NCBI GenBank assembly: GCA_008360955.1
Contig: LUCM01006756.1
Coordinates: 22,624-86,623, forward strand
Origin: Fasciolopsis buskii
Lineage: Eukaryota > Platyhelminthes > Trematoda > Plagiorchiida > Fasciolidae
Reading direction: 5' to 3'
DNA: 64,000 bases
The notes beneath the pieces were generated by a model. It saw only the letters and a list, made by a program, of their open reading frames with translations. It searched no databases and was not told where the DNA came from. The position numbers were made by a program, and so were the translations under genes. This document shows, piece by piece, positions 34,841-47,969 of this stretch. Within the stretch, counting starts at the first letter, position 1. The number at the start of each line of letters is the position of its first letter.

Positions 34841-37698
34841 CTAAGTGGTCGTAACCATATAAACGTTGATGACCATTTTGCTAAAAATTACCTCATCTGC
34901 TAATGTTGCATTTCCTACGCATAGTAACCGGACTCTTGATTACGATGTCTTTCTGAAAACGTTGGCAATTGCGGTGCTTTGATGATCATATTCGGAAATC
35001 AGTCATTAGGTGGTGAACGTGGGTCAACGCACTGGACAATCTCTAAAAGTGGTCAGTTTTATTAAATCCAAGAAAGTACCGATGAATAAATTGTCATTTA
35101 GTTGTTAGTTTTCCAGATTCATTTTAACCTACTCCCAAGTCATCATCCTCAAAAGCCTCATCGATCTGTCAAAGTCTCGTCTTCCGAAGACCGATTGCGA
35201 TTTTGCTCATATGGGCCCAAACGGCTGATTTTGAATCTCGATCGCCTTTTGGAGATGATCAGAATGAATTCGAGCTAACCACTACAGACCAAAAACGCCA
35301 GTTTGCAGCTCGTAAAAAACATACTCCAATAGAAATTCATTGGCTTTTACAAGATGGTACGACTGAACCATGTTGTTGGCGAACCCAGATCTTGATGACC
35401 ATCCACGAGAATCATAAGAGCAACAAAATCCTTAAATACAGTCAGACTATAAGCCAATTTGCGCATTTACATGCCTATTCTTCTTCAGGAGAGGTAGTAT
35501 TGTAGAAAATAACGCTGTTATTTGTAGCACCATGACCTTGAAAATTGTCTGTCTTCTAGTTTCCATATAGACAAATAACCGAAAATTCAAGACTTTTGAA
35601 GCACACTGCTACGTGTACCAATTACACCAAAAACCTATAGGTAATAGCTGATATCGCTGCTTATTCTATAAGAATAATTAACAATACAATAAGCGGTGAA
35701 GAAACGGATGCGAATCAAGTCTACGATGAAAAGAAAACGGGTTGCGATACTACCAAAGAATTTCTAGCATTGACGAAGTCGGGGAATAGTACAGTTTAAT
35801 ATCCAAGACTCGAAAATCGCGATTCACTCGGACACTTACGGATTTTTGAACAAAAGTTTCCCTCAAGGCTATCCTAGCTGACGCTAACAGGCTACCGTCA
35901 TTGAGGAACTTGTTTGAACACTCAAACGTGGGGTCTCCATAACGAATTGTAGGGCTCACCATCAAGTTACATGAGTTTAACGTTTCTTCGATAAGATTTA
36001 TTCACTATTTACTGAACGCTCGAAATGTAATTATAGCAGAGTAGGTAAACGTATATCACCAATATCACAATACTCAGTTGTTCTTCCCTTCTTCAGCCTA
36101 CAGTTTTCGAAGTATTCAACGGCATCGCAGTGAAAATCTGTTATGGTCTCTGTTGGTTGACCAGTTCTGCTAGTCCTGTGCACCGACCGCTTCAGAGGTA
36201 GTGTCATTGTGGCGCCTTATCAAAATCGATGACAGGTTAACTTAGTTCAGACATTCATTTCCACTACGTTCCACCAGCCAGTCGTTGAGAAAAGGATGAA
36301 TGTTATCTTTGTATCACTTCGCAGGGGGTGTCGTTATTCGATAGGTGTTTCATGATCTATTGTTCTCTGTCACTCAGTCTATAGCGTTTTGTCATTCGTC
36401 TCGATTTTAGCTCAATCCCAGCCAGCCTAATCAAGCCAGAACGACGAAAACGGTCTCTGGTCCCTCAACACGACGCTTCCCTTTAATCATCATAATCAAA
36501 TTGTCTATATAGGTCCACACACTCCGTCTAACGGGCTCATTGCCCACTCTGCTCATCTTATCGAAGGCCGCCTCCGCTCCCCTTTGAGCGTGTCACAAAG
36601 TCAGGTCGCTTTGGATCATTCCGTGGCTAGGGCGCTTGGGTGATTCCATACTTGTCCTCGGGCTTGCAGTCGATCCAATTCCAAACCCGCGTGTCGTTCC
36701 ATTGACGTCAGAGTAGTTTGGCGGTCAGTTCTGTGTACGGTCGAGGGGCTTCACCACCGTATGAATCACCGGACCGAAGCAAAATGGCTTTGCACTTTTG
36801 GTATTCGTACGTAGTTTCTTCTTACAATAGGCATCTGTTCCATGATAGCCATTCCATAAAAATTCGTCTCACTCATCCTTAGTGGTAAATAAAATTCGGA
36901 AAGATAAAACGGTGTCCTGTCAGATTCTTTTTACAGCGTGGATGTGATATATTGACCAGGCGAGCATAGTCTAGTTGCTGACATTTCATGCTGCATTTGT
37001 AGCATAAGCTTTTCAATGCAGCAAGAAGCTAAGAACTTCATAAGTAATTGTCATTTTTTATTCATTTTGAATGCTTCATGCGTGAGGGTAGTGAGAGTAG
37101 ACGGCTAGCCATAACCCTGAAAATTCCATTTCCCTGGAACCAAACAATGTCATACTTAGGCAGATATGGTAGCAAGTCGAGCGAGTTTACCACCAGAAGG
37201 AGCGGGGAATCTGGCCCTCTCAAGGTGACCACCACCGACCGGCAGCGTAGTAACTCGGACGCTTTTCCTTTCATTTTTCCCCCAGAATTCATCTTTTCGG
37301 TGATGAAATTAAGGTCAATGACATTTTGGCGCACTGAAGCAATCTAGCTCTCACAGATCGTAAGGAACGGTTATCAGAGCCACCCATCTGAGTGCCCAGT
37401 GCTCACAGCCGATTTTATTAATTTTCGATATTCCATCTAGAACAATTGGCTAAGCCATGAGTTAGGAAACTGCCCCCAGATGATGTAAGAAACATAAAAT
37501 TATACTGTGACATGCGCAGCGAAAATGTGCTATGACCATCTAGGATGTCCGACGTCATCTGAAAAGCGAGTAAGCTGAGGAAATTTACTCGGTTCTGGCA
37601 TACCAAAAGACCCCATATCGTCCAAAAGCCTAGGACTTAAGATTCTGTGATTCAAGACTCGGCATAGGACTCAAAAAGTCAAACACCTACCCCCTTGG
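34841..37698. other. No recognised gene; one exon-like frame
   Basis: The only notable frame is at 35195-35505 (plus), ending in GGAGAG followed by GTAGTA, which could be a donor. It contains DQKRQFAARKKHTPIEIHWL, faintly like the KRQFE.KRK.HYNE block of protein phosphatase inhibitor-2. I do not regard this as a supported gene. Nothing else was recognised. Confidence 0.3.
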
Positions 37699-37873
37699 CC
37701 GGCGGTGGCCAAACTGGTAAGGTCGTGGCGTTTGGACGTGAAGGTCGCGGGTTCGAGTCCTCCCCGTGCCGATCAACTTCACTACTTGGCAGCCCTCAGC
37801 TGGCTGCGGCTCCTTTCCTGAAAATTGATGTACATTTTTGTTCCATTATTAAAGGAAGTAAAAAATAAACTAA
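37699..37873 (+). mobile_element. tRNA-derived SINE family 1, intact-looking copy
   Basis: The head has an A box TGGCCAAACTGGTAAGG (37707-37723) and a B box GGTTCGAGTCC (about 37750-37760), i.e. an internal RNA polymerase III promoter. The body has CTTGGCAGCCCTC.GCTGGC and TTTCCTGAAAATTGA, and it ends TTAAAGGAAGTAAAAAATAA. It is about 170 bp and closely matches 47970-48140. Confidence 0.85.
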
Positions 37874-38159
37874 ATGACGGTAAGTCCTCGGACAAATTAG
37901 GAGCCAAGACGAATAATTATACCAAGGTGAAAGATTTGAGTCCTTTGCAACATTGCCTTCCTTTAATGCCATGGATCTAGTAGCACAAGATTTTATGACA
38001 TTGTATCTAATATATATGTACATCCACACGTCTGACTACGGATCTGATGCCATTATCGCAATGGAGAAAACAGGAAATTAATACTGATGGCATAGAAAAG
38101 AAGGATTGTGAAAATAGACCCACAGAATAACGGTAAGTGGCGAACAACCTCATTTTTAG
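37874..38159. other. Nothing recognised
   Basis: This is a short spacer with no gene or repeat recognised. Confidence 0.4.
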
Positions 38160-38480
38160 TGATTCATATTCATGCCACCACATTACAATGGATACGACTA
38201 ATATTAACTGGGATAAGAAAAAGAGTGATTGAACGAAGTGAATCCGCCAAGAGTGAAAAACAAAAGAAAAGGTGCACACTTGTAATCCAGACTCAACTTT
38301 GAACAAGAAAGCTACGTTAATGGCACTGTTTTCCTGGTTCAGAGTTGAATCCGGATAACAACCGTGCACCTTTTTCCTTTCCTTTTTTCCAACCCTGACT
38401 GGTTCAATTCATTTAACTACTCTTTGCTTACCTGTGTCGGATTCATCGCCAATGTCCGGCTTCATAGATTTATTTTGGAC
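38160..38480. repeat. Imperfect inverted repeat (foldback), ~140-150-bp arms
   Basis: The left arm (about 38160-38310) reads as an imperfect reverse complement of the right arm (about 38330-38480). The inner ~50 bases are best: ATCCAGACTCAACTTTGAAC pairs with GTTCAGAGTTGAATCCGGAT, and AAAAGGTGCAC with GTGCACCTTTT. The loop is only 20-35 bases. Similarity fades outward but continues (GGTTCAATTCATTTAACTAC against the complement of AGTGATTGAACGAAGTGAAT). Confidence 0.65.
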
Positions 38481-39284
38481 ATCATCAACTCTTCATCAAT
38501 CCATGGTTCTTTTGAAACCGCCAGACTGTCGGCTGCTCAAATTGAAGTAGAGGAGTACCTTAGTGGGTCGCACCCCGAGCTCTTGACCAAAACTGGTCTT
38601 TCGGGAAACAGGGCGAGACATTTTGCAGAACGTTGAGACCAATGATCATTATCCCATTCCATATGCCTTTCGGTCCTTTGAGACCAGGGGTCCGACACTC
38701 AGTGAGATTCAAGCAAAGCCGGTCTGTGCAGTGGAGCAGGGTAGAGGCTGTGCTTCTCGGCGCCTCCACATGTGGACAATAGGACAGTAACCGCCATATC
38801 GACCGCTAGGGGCGAACAAAATGGGATCAAGCTTGCCTAATAAGCGGTAATGGACAAGCAGTGGTAGTACAGGACGTAGTGAACCATCTCCAAGCGTCCA
38901 TTCACGGCAAAACGACTAGAGAAATGTAGTCCACCCAAATGGCCATCAGCTCAAGACTAGTCCTACAGGAAGAAGTTGACTTCCCAAATGCTACAGGTAG
39001 AAATACCAACTATGAGCCGGATGACCGAGCAGCACAACAACTCACAATGCAAACAATCATCAGAACACCAGAAATATCCTGCAAAGACTGTACGACTTTA
39101 CGAAAATATACACGTGCTAACTTTTTCGTTCCGAGCACATACTGGTTATTGTAGTCTCATTCCCCGCCATCCTCTTCACATATTAACACACTCTTCCAAT
39201 CAATACGAGCTCGTTCCAGACTTATTCACCTCTTTTTTCCAATTCTCTGAAATTCGAACAGCTGAAACTGAGTTCGTACTTATA
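38481..39284. other. Nothing recognised
   Basis: No supported gene. The 90-codon frame ending at 38636 runs out of the foldback's right arm and has no recognised family. Confidence 0.4.
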
Positions 39285-40250
39285 GCGATGTTTCACCCCA
39301 GCTCACTACGAGAAGTGGTGTTCCTCAGAGTTGCTCCCTCTCAACCTTTCTTTTCAACTTTCATTGAGATGGTTATGGAGGTAAACTTATCCTCATATGA
39401 GAATGATATCTGCTCAGGTAGGAAATCATCTGATGACGACGCTGTTACAAAATGCCGGCTCAAATAACCTACAAGATTTTATCTACCGTCTGAACGACTG
39501 TACGTTCGGGATGCGCCTTGGACTTTCGAAGTGTGATATGTTGCTGCAGGACCGGACTGACTCCAAGCCGAACCTTGTTCTTTAATGGGAAGAACTGGGC
39601 GAAATAGACGGATTTAGTTCGATTGGGATTCACCAATTCGAGGCATCTGTAACGTCTGTATGCGATCCAATTATAGACTAAGAGTCGGTCCTATCTTACA
39701 GTTCCGATGCATGTCAGTTGAAGAAATAAAATGTGAGAATACCTTTGGCGCTTGAAAACCGGTGTCTTCGTATTAGTGGTATAGTTTGACGGGAGAGCTC
39801 TTCCAGTAACTCAGAGGTTGGGCGGAAGTTGCTGGGCCCTAGGTTCCAATCTTCAGAAGATCATGTTGGTTATAACATGCTTTGCGCATATCCACAGAAC
39901 ACTTTTCTCACTGTACACCGTTCTCTGAAGCAGGTAGTGACTGGAAGATGAGTCGAGATGGCCAGCCAGTGACATGGAAACAAGGTATGAAACCCTTAAC
40001 CAGTAGACTGGGTCGTATAAGTCCATTGAGATTTCCACGAAATCTTCCCAAACTGGTGTTAATAAGGCTCAACGCTAGAGTCAATGGCGTTCTTGCGTTT
40101 GCAACACTTCCTCTTTCATACAGTTTCCCGGTTTATTCTATTGATTTAATTGGTTACATGCACTAGCAACTAAAACCGCAGCAGGTTAGTGCAAGACTAA
40201 TGGTTTTAAAAATCGAACTGAACTGGGAGGTAGTGCTGTCTCTCGCGGCG
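39285..40250 (+). mobile_element. RTE-like LINE fragment, RT palm to 3' end
   Basis: SSLREVVFLRVAPSQPFFST and FIEMVMEVNLSSYEN (39310-39400) match the VRQGCPLSPFLFNFVIEMVM motif. FGMRLGLSKCDMLLQD starts at 39505. A SNSEVR-like start of the C-terminal region lies near 39808, and KPLTSRLGRISPLRF near 39990. The tail at 40140-40230 (AGCAACTAAAACCGCAGCAGGTTAGTGCAAG) matches the tail after 10730. The YADD site is deleted. It is a dead copy. Confidence 0.78.
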
Positions 40251-40369
40251 AAATTCAGGTAGCATCCAAGTTTCTTCGAATCTGCTTCCATTTGCTGATG
40301 CTCGCCGGTTTAGCACCCATTTAAAATGAACACATTTAACGCATATTCATTTATGCGTTTAGGGTAACA

Positions 40370-42450
40370 GATTTGTTTGGCTCTTACACTGGAGGCCCTA
40401 GCCATCGATGTCCAAGAAACGCACATTCACGACTGGAGATCTGCCGTTCGATCTATGCCTCCACCAGTCGGCTCATGATGCTCAATACGTGCACCTTAAA
40501 ACTGCGATCTTTTGTGTTGCTTGCCCTCAGTAGGACATTTGAGGTTATGACACCAGACTGGATCCCAGTTGGCAGTCAATTGTGTTTAATGAGAATATGA
40601 TATCGTGATTTTTGCAGGATACGCGAATATGTGTTGGTCGGATGTACTTAGAAAACCCTTCTAGTTCATACCCGTGCCTTCCACAGGGTGAGGAACGATT
40701 GACGATTCTGAGTTCAAATCGTTGCCTGTTTCTCGTCGGTACGAACTTCATACATATGAACCTCCGGCATGCCATCTGGTCTCTGCTCTCTCCGAGTCAG
40801 CGATGGACCCAGACTAGTCACTTTCGAATTTTCTGTACATGGCACAGATGTGTACAAGACTGCCCATCATACTGGAACACTCCTCTCGAATTCGACCAAG
40901 AGTCAGTACTAAGCTTTTCATACGCTTTGGCGGACGTTCCAAACGCACGATGAACCGGCAGTTAGACTGCGACTTGCCTAGTGATTTTATGAAACAACGG
41001 CTGGAAAACTGAGATTAACGACATCTGGTAAAATCCACCAGCACCGGTAGCCTATAAAGAATGCTTTGTATTCTGTTGTCTTAGTGAAGATTGGTCTGAT
41101 CCATGTGACCACTGAATCTCTCGATCTTCTGGGCGCATACGTGTTTCTCGGCTGGTGGTGCACACATGGAAGTACAATCCGTAGAGAAACGTGGAACTGA
41201 AGTAAGCTTATTGAGGGATCGCGAGGTATGGCGTTCTCCTAGTGCATGCGGTATATACTACTACCATCGAAAACTACAATTAATTTCATTCCATTTGAAT
41301 CACCGGTAGGAAAGCAATGAATGCCAGCAGCGACATCTTATACGTTGAGGGGATGGATTTGAAGCACAATTTCGCTGGTATCCGCCGTCAGTTTTCTCGG
41401 TTATTTTGGTACTCGTTCCGTGGTCTGCCACGAGAGCTCCACTTTCTGAGGTGGAAATTCGCACGGATATCCAAATCCTAGGTCATTACAAAAGCCAAGA
41501 TTCGATAGCCTTTCTCCAACGCTGCCTAGAGATGGTGGAATTCCGCTTGCCAAAGGAATTCAGATTTTATTCCCCAAAGATCACTATTCTGAGTGGGTTT
41601 TCTCATGGTTAGGATCGCTCGTTGTTCTTATCTTCAAAACCGCTCGCGCAGTGAACGTGCTGAGCAACAGCTCCCAAACTGCCAACGGCCATCACCGTGC
41701 GTAGGCTCAGTAGCGCGCGTGATAAGCAAACTTGCAAACACCAGACTGATTTTCGTGAAGGTTGTGGATCCATCAATCACATTTTTATCTTTTGATACTT
41801 AGGATACTGCTACATTTTTCAAAAGTCAACGACCATCGCATTCTTAGAAATCCGCTCAGCTTTCGACTTGTTCAATAGGCTTGCGCTGTGGTACTGAATG
41901 CTGAGGAATGGTGCACGTGAGAAGTATGAGCTGATAGCGTTGTCTCAGGTGGGGTTAGGGATTGCGATCACCTTTCGCTACTTCTCGCTGGCTGCAGCGA
42001 AATGCCATAAAGCCGCCCTATTCCCCCCGTTTCTTTCCACCTTTGTCTGATTTAGTAGACGGTACAGTTGAAGTTCTACCATGAAACTGAGTTTCTGTCC
42101 TGACGTGTGCCGATGATACCACCTAGCTAAATAAAAACGCAAAAACAATCCAACACCCACTGAATCGCTTGGCGATTGAGGCACCCCGACAAGGTATATG
42201 CTTTGCACCCAGGAAGTGCAAAGTACCTCTTCAAGACTGATAAGACCCAGTGCCTGCATTCACCCTGTGATAAGAAGTCAGAGTTAAACAATAGCTTTAT
42301 CCGCTTGGGATCGGAAGTATATTACGTTAAATGGTTAGCATCAGTACCGAAAAGTCCCTTGGGTATACTGCATTGTTAAATATTTGGGATCTCCAGGGAA
42401 GAACCACATAAATACAACGATCGAGAAGCACTCCCCATGATTTCCTAGGC
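40370..42450 (+). mobile_element. RTE-like LINE fragment, endonuclease to RT
   Basis: Endonuclease motifs: LAIDVQETHIHDWRS (from about 40398), a TGSQLAVN-type remnant of WIPVDSRL near 40560, and RHAIWSLLSPSQRWTQ with YWNTPLEFDQESVL (40765-40915). Then an EVEIRTDIQIL..H-type linker (41440-41490), RT text IRSAFDLFNRLALWY (about 41852-41896), LFPPFLSTFV near 42020, and an MRFAP.KCK-like site near 42200. It ends in a region matching 6340-6470 of the intron-4 copy. Multiple stops and frameshifts. Confidence 0.75.
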
Positions 42451-44127
42451 ATGAAGGCACATTGAATATTCAACCAAATAACCATATGGGTAACGGGAAG
42501 ACGGAAGAATGGACGGAATTTTTCGTAAGGGCAGCTACTTTCCCTTAAAATTCGGGAACCCGTGTGGACCTTAGCAAACGTTATCCTGAATGCCCACCAT
42601 TCGATTCGCTACCTATTATCCATCGCCACAAATTCTACTATTCGCGACCGGATCTAGAGTCCAGAATAAACTTCCGAGGTTTCACTGCCTATCAGACGAG
42701 TTCGCATCCGTCTCGCCCACTCCAGTGAGATGCAAAGACGGAACTCTTAATGTGGGATTATTCGTTCTCCCGACGGAAAACAGGAGACGATGTTTTTTTG
42801 TATCCTGGTTCCGGGCGGCCAAAATCGACCCGTGTGCCTTCAAGGAAAGAAATTCGCCCACAGTGCGGTGGCCTTACTCTAAGCCTGTCTACAACAATTA
42901 GCAACTGCTTCATAAAATGTTCCGCATCAGATCATACTAAATATCGATTTAACCAATTGGCTTTACAAGTATCTATTCTCTTGGTATCCGTCATGTGGTG
43001 AATAGCTTGTGGTAATTGCGAATTGTTTATCAGTGCTCAACCTTAACTTTTGTTAATTGCCCCTCCCTCTTCTTGCAGACATCATTTCGCTAATGAGATG
43101 AGTAAAGACTTGTAAACACTATTTCTCTATTTGCTTACCTGTATTTCCCTCGATCTCCTCTATTATTCCCCAATCAATTTTGCTAATTTACTAAAGAAAG
43201 ACTTGAGAACCCTTCGACATGTGTGCACTGTAATATGCATCTATCCCTGTGTGGGAAATCGGCACATATTTTTCGGATCCCTCCCATCCTTACACAACGA
43301 CCTTTCTGAAGGCCGTTCTCATCCTAGCACACGTCCTACCTTTCACTCCATCCGCTCCTGCATAAATATCTATGGGAGTAGGATAGTTCCCAACTCAGTC
43401 CGAATTCTGACCAGTCGAGAGCAGTCCATAAATGACTTTCTACACAGTCTCCCATAAATCTGAATGTTTTACTTTTCGCTCCCCTTTTTCCACTATGATG
43501 AAGATACAAATGCTCTCTTTTTGACTGAAGCGCGGACACCTGCATACACAAAAGTCCAATGCAATGCTATACAAACAAGTTGCTTGAACTTAGGTTGGTT
43601 ATCTGATTGGCTGAAATCATAGTACAGTTTATTTATCTCTGCTTGTGGATGGATACCTCCACCCAGGATGTTTCGACACTGATCCGACTGCATTAGACGC
43701 TTCTTAATCTCTTGCATTGTATATTTGTCAACTTCTTCGAGTCTCTGGTGCACTTACAGCACATTAAATAAAAATGTCCGTCCAATTATTGGGGCATCAA
43801 TTTTCTTCTTTAGCGGAAAAACTGCCAAGGTTATGACCATGTAAGATCAGCAATTCAGCGCAGTCGGAAAACGAAGGCTTCGCTTCACATTTACTACTGA
43901 ACTGTAAGCAAGAGAACAAAGAATCAACGGAGAGGTTTCAGCAAGAACTACGGTCTCTCCTGAGAGATTGTAGACATGAGACCTCTAACGCCGAAAATAT
44001 TACCAAGAAACCTCTGGCGAAAAGTTTATTCACTGAACAGAGGCCAGAGTAAACAAAAAGATTATCGGAGCATAAAACACTTGGTCTAAAATCGAATGAT
44101 ATGCGGCAAACACGGGCGGAAGATTGC
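42451..44127. other. Mostly unrecognised; possible CR1-like LINE tail
   Basis: At 43131-43457 (plus) a 108-codon frame ends with TFHSIRSCINIYGSRIVPNS and SINDFLHSL, faintly like the WNSLP...S...F...L C-terminus of CR1/Jockey LINEs. A block at 42996-43110 recurs at 46170-46285. Nothing else was recognised. Confidence 0.3.
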
Positions 44128-45290
44128 CTGAAGCAAGAACTCGGATGCGGCTGTTAGCATACGGAGATTGGATAGGTGAAATATTTTTTGGCACACCCAT
44201 CAACGGGGGTAACGTCGAAGGACTTTACAATCGACGGAGTCGAACGTCGCTTTCAGATCAGGCAAGACAAGTTAGGGGTCAATGAAGCACGTGCGTTTTG
44301 AGATTGGCCGCAAAGCAAAATCTTGGTCAATACAGCCCCGACCGGGACGGAAACTCACTTGGTTCTCAAGCATAAACCTTTTGCGAGTACGAAATAGTCG
44401 GGGAAGGATAAAGCCCGTCAGCAATTTAGATGCAACGCTTACCGGACTAATTCATTCGTGATTTTAAAAGAATGATCTATCACCTTTCTTTTAAGTCCGC
44501 ACGCTTACCGATTCACGCCAGCCCTTAAGGTTTTCTCCCCTATCCACACTGGTTCCAGAAGTTTTTATTAACTCCGATGTTAGCACTGAGCCACCGTCCC
44601 TGAAGGATGGAGACAAACCACCATGTCCAACAGTCATTCTTTTAAAAGAAACCTGCCTCCCCGATAAACCCACTTCGGACAGAGAACTGGCGTCCACCTG
44701 TGTTGGTTTCCTTGCAGGCATAAGTGGAAGATTGTGGCCGTAGGCCAACAAAACCGCTTCCGAAAGTGCTTTCCTCAACGCTCCTGCAGGTGAGTCAGCG
44801 AGCCCTCGGATCCTTTAATTACCTCGCTCACGATCGGCTCCCGCGGACCAGCACTCCTAATGAGTTGTTGCAAGGGGCAATTATTCCTGATAGTCAAATG
44901 CTTTTCCGTTTCTTTACGATTTTCTATCCATGGTGATTTCTCAGGGTCTTGGTTAGTTGACTTAACGGAATTTTACGCGTCATGTGGGAAGACAAACAAG
45001 TGAACATCTAACAGTGCAACTGAAGTCGAGGGTATCCACCGTTTTTGTGGTTTATGTTGTAACGAGCCCCGCGCGGCGGTTGCCGTCGAGTGCAGGGCTT
45101 CTTTGAACTGCTCCCGGTGTTCGTTTGCATCCTGGAAATTTTGTTGAGACGACGGTCGAATCGAGAGCTGGTCGGAAATGAAGTCAGCGATTGCCATCTA
45201 GAACCAGTTGTGCATGAAGCGTGGTTTTCGCGCTGGTGACCTCATACTAAGCACTAATAAAAGAGAGCTTGGATTGAAACATCACCCGAG
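44128..45290 (-). mobile_element. RTE-like LINE fragment (RT), copy A
   Basis: Minus strand: an endonuclease-RT linker FKEALHSTATAARGSLQHKP and SVALLD (about 45130-45010), then GLSPSFRDGGSVLTSELIKT (about 44630-44570), VASKLLTGFILPRLF, SFRPGRGCIDQ (about 44355-44320) and LKATFDSVDCKV (about 44256-44221), RT domains 0-2A. Stops interrupt the frame. It ends at the duplication boundary. Confidence 0.78.
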
Positions 45291-46360
45291 CGGCCGAGTG
45301 CGGGGCAAAAAGACAAACAATCTTTGATTGGTCTATACAGCTGACAGCAATGTGATCAATCCAAGTCCAACATTGTGAGGCCTAAGGAGGGAGCTAAGAG
45401 AGCCGATTTCGCTTTTATGATAAAAATTGGTTCGCCAAAAACAGTGCGGTAGGAACAAACGTTGTCGGTGAGATCGACGGGGACAAAAATGGGTCTCCGA
45501 TATGTTGTTCCGTTTCTTCTAAGTAGCTCAGTTGGGTGTTAAATCCACCATTCGCTCCCTCTTATACACAGACACTAGCGCTACACCTCAAAAGATCCTT
45601 TCGTCATTGTTATAAATCTGCGTTTGGCGATTCAATATCGATTTGATTACTGACTTTCGGAAGAGTACAAAAGAAAAAGAATGTGCGTCAACCCAAATAT
45701 GATTCCATAATCGGAAAAGCCACGTTATTGAGTGCAACCTGCTTTACATATGTTTCCTGCGCGGAAGAGGAGATAAGGTATCTACATCCCAATGGCTCAC
45801 GGAGGAAGTGGACGAATGTAATCAGTCATTGATTAGCGAAGAAATCATACGTGAGCGTCAGAATATACCGAAATAGACAACAGAAGCATTGTCGTAGGTT
45901 CACACATCAAGCACTAAAAATAACGGTGACTTAGTACGCACTGCATCTCATATCATAAAAATCATGCTCTATTCGTTAAAAACAGCATGAGAGTTTCCTA
46001 AAACAACGGTGGAAAACTCGCTCCCGCCATCTGAAAAGCAACAAAGTGTAGGTATTCAGCTGATATACTTTACACCAGTTTTGTAATACTCGTCTCGTCA
46101 ATATCGCAGCCCATATTCTTGATACAGTTTCATTACGGCACTTCTCACCTTAACTTAAGGAGAAGGAACGTGGTGAATAGCTGATGATAGTCCTGAATTG
46201 TTTATTAATGATCAACTGATACTTCTGATAACTATCCCTCCGTTTGGTACAACTGATGGTTGGTTACTGAGAGGAGTAAAGCTCTGTCGACAGGCTAGTC
46301 GTCCTCACTTCGATGATCCGTCTGACTAAAGCCAAACTAAACATTACCTCGAGAGGTCAG
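44128..46360. repeat. Direct duplication, copy A (2233 bp)
   Basis: Position p equals p+5885 in copy B (50013-52245). Only about five substitutions were seen, for example G44678/C50563, A44788/G50673 and G44946/A50831. Boundaries are sharp at CTGAAGCAAG on the left and GTCAG on the right. The left half is a minus-strand LINE fragment; the right ~1.1 kb is unclassified. Confidence 0.97.
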
Positions 46361-47969
46361 TACTTATAAAACATGCTGTACTTAACCAGTTTTGGGGCAC
46401 CGAAAACAATATTGTTTGCTACCTTGTTTTCTGCGATTAGTTAACTTTCATCGACAAACGTACGCTTTTCAAGATTAGGATTGACTCTTACGAGATTCTG
46501 CACTCGTGATGGATTACTGATACCTTTTATATTTCTCTCCTTCGCTTAACATCTTAGTTTGTGTCTGTTGAACCCTCGTCCTTTTATAGTATCGCCTGCA
46601 TTTTTTTGTTTATTTTCAATCTTTTTTGCTTCCTTCTTCTCCGTGTCTTATGGAAAGAAATTCGCATTGTCTTTGACTATTCTGGACGGTTCCTGAGGGT
46701 GTTCTTGTTTTTCCATGACGGCTATGCACGATTCTTTGTCTGTTTTAAGTAATAACAAATCTTTGCTTTTTCATAGTTTTCTCAGTGCTTTTTGAGGCTG
46801 GTTAGTGATGCGTCCTCGATGTTCTCAGTTCAATCCAAGGTTATCTGTTTATTCAAATGCACATATGGTGGAGCCTACATCGACCGAACGGCCAAGCATT
46901 TGCCTCAACCATTAAGAAACATCAATAATGAGAAAACAGGCCCAATAAACAGCTCCATCTGTTAGTAGACACGAAATCGACCCCAATAATTTGTTTGAGA
47001 GTAAACCGACTGCCCCCCCCCCCAACTGGTGAGGACCAATCCGATTCCACACACTCTCTAACGCAGTAGGGACCACTCTTCGCTTAAGGAATCGCGTTGT
47101 GTGAACAAAGACGATCGGTCCACACACTTCGACTGCCCTGGCTGAAAGTGGAACGAATCCTGATAGCATGTCAACGGTGGAAGAAGCAAAAACAATGATT
47201 TTCACTAGTAAACAACGGCTAAAACCTCCAGCTTACCACGCCACAACGAACCAACTGTAAAACATCGACCCCCGATCCACCCGACGCTAAATCATCTGTA
47301 CAATTTTTACCCGTGATTTGTAAGAACATGAATAAGAATCATTAAAAATAATTTTTCGCTCTCTAGCGTTGGATTTTGCATCATCTACCGTGGGAGGGAT
47401 CTCGTGTAAGTCTAAATTTATCTATCACATTCAGTATCACCATCTTTCAGCAAAGGGAGTACAAGAAGTGGATCTACCAGAGCTTGAACATAGAAGGAAT
47501 GCCGTAACAGCCAGAACACGGAACAGTCTGACGGCACACAGACACATTTTTAATGATTCTTATTAAATGGAAAGTGACGACACGATCCTCACTGTTCACG
47601 ATCCGCTAACATATCCTTTGGTGTCAGCAACCACCTGCTTCACGGATCTTTCGGATCCCAACCACAAAGACATGAGACACTGACCTTAATTAAGGCCTAC
47701 GCAAGTACTTCGGTCCAGCGTATGCCACTCGAGCCTTGAATATATGCGTGCTCACCCCTACTATCGTGCCAACATCATTCGTCACGCAGGTGTCGAGGTA
47801 ATGATACGGTCCACAACCGTTACTTCCTCCCCATCCAGTATCAAACTGGAAGCAACCGACATCCAGTCTTGCAACAGAACTTTACACTAAGGTGCGAGGC
47901 AAAGCCCCAAGGGTCTATCTAGTCCACGTCGCGCAGGTTCAGTACACTCGAACGCGCGCAAGAGGTTCT
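46361..47969. other. Nothing recognised
   Basis: The sequence includes a short C9 run near 47013. The 97-codon minus frame at 46912-47205 and the 65-codon plus frame at 47369-47566 match nothing I recognise. Confidence 0.4.

Noticed and set aside
34523..34903. 126- and 97-codon Thr/His/Pro-rich frames
   Set aside because: Both arise from the A/C-rich minisatellite, which lacks stops in several frames.
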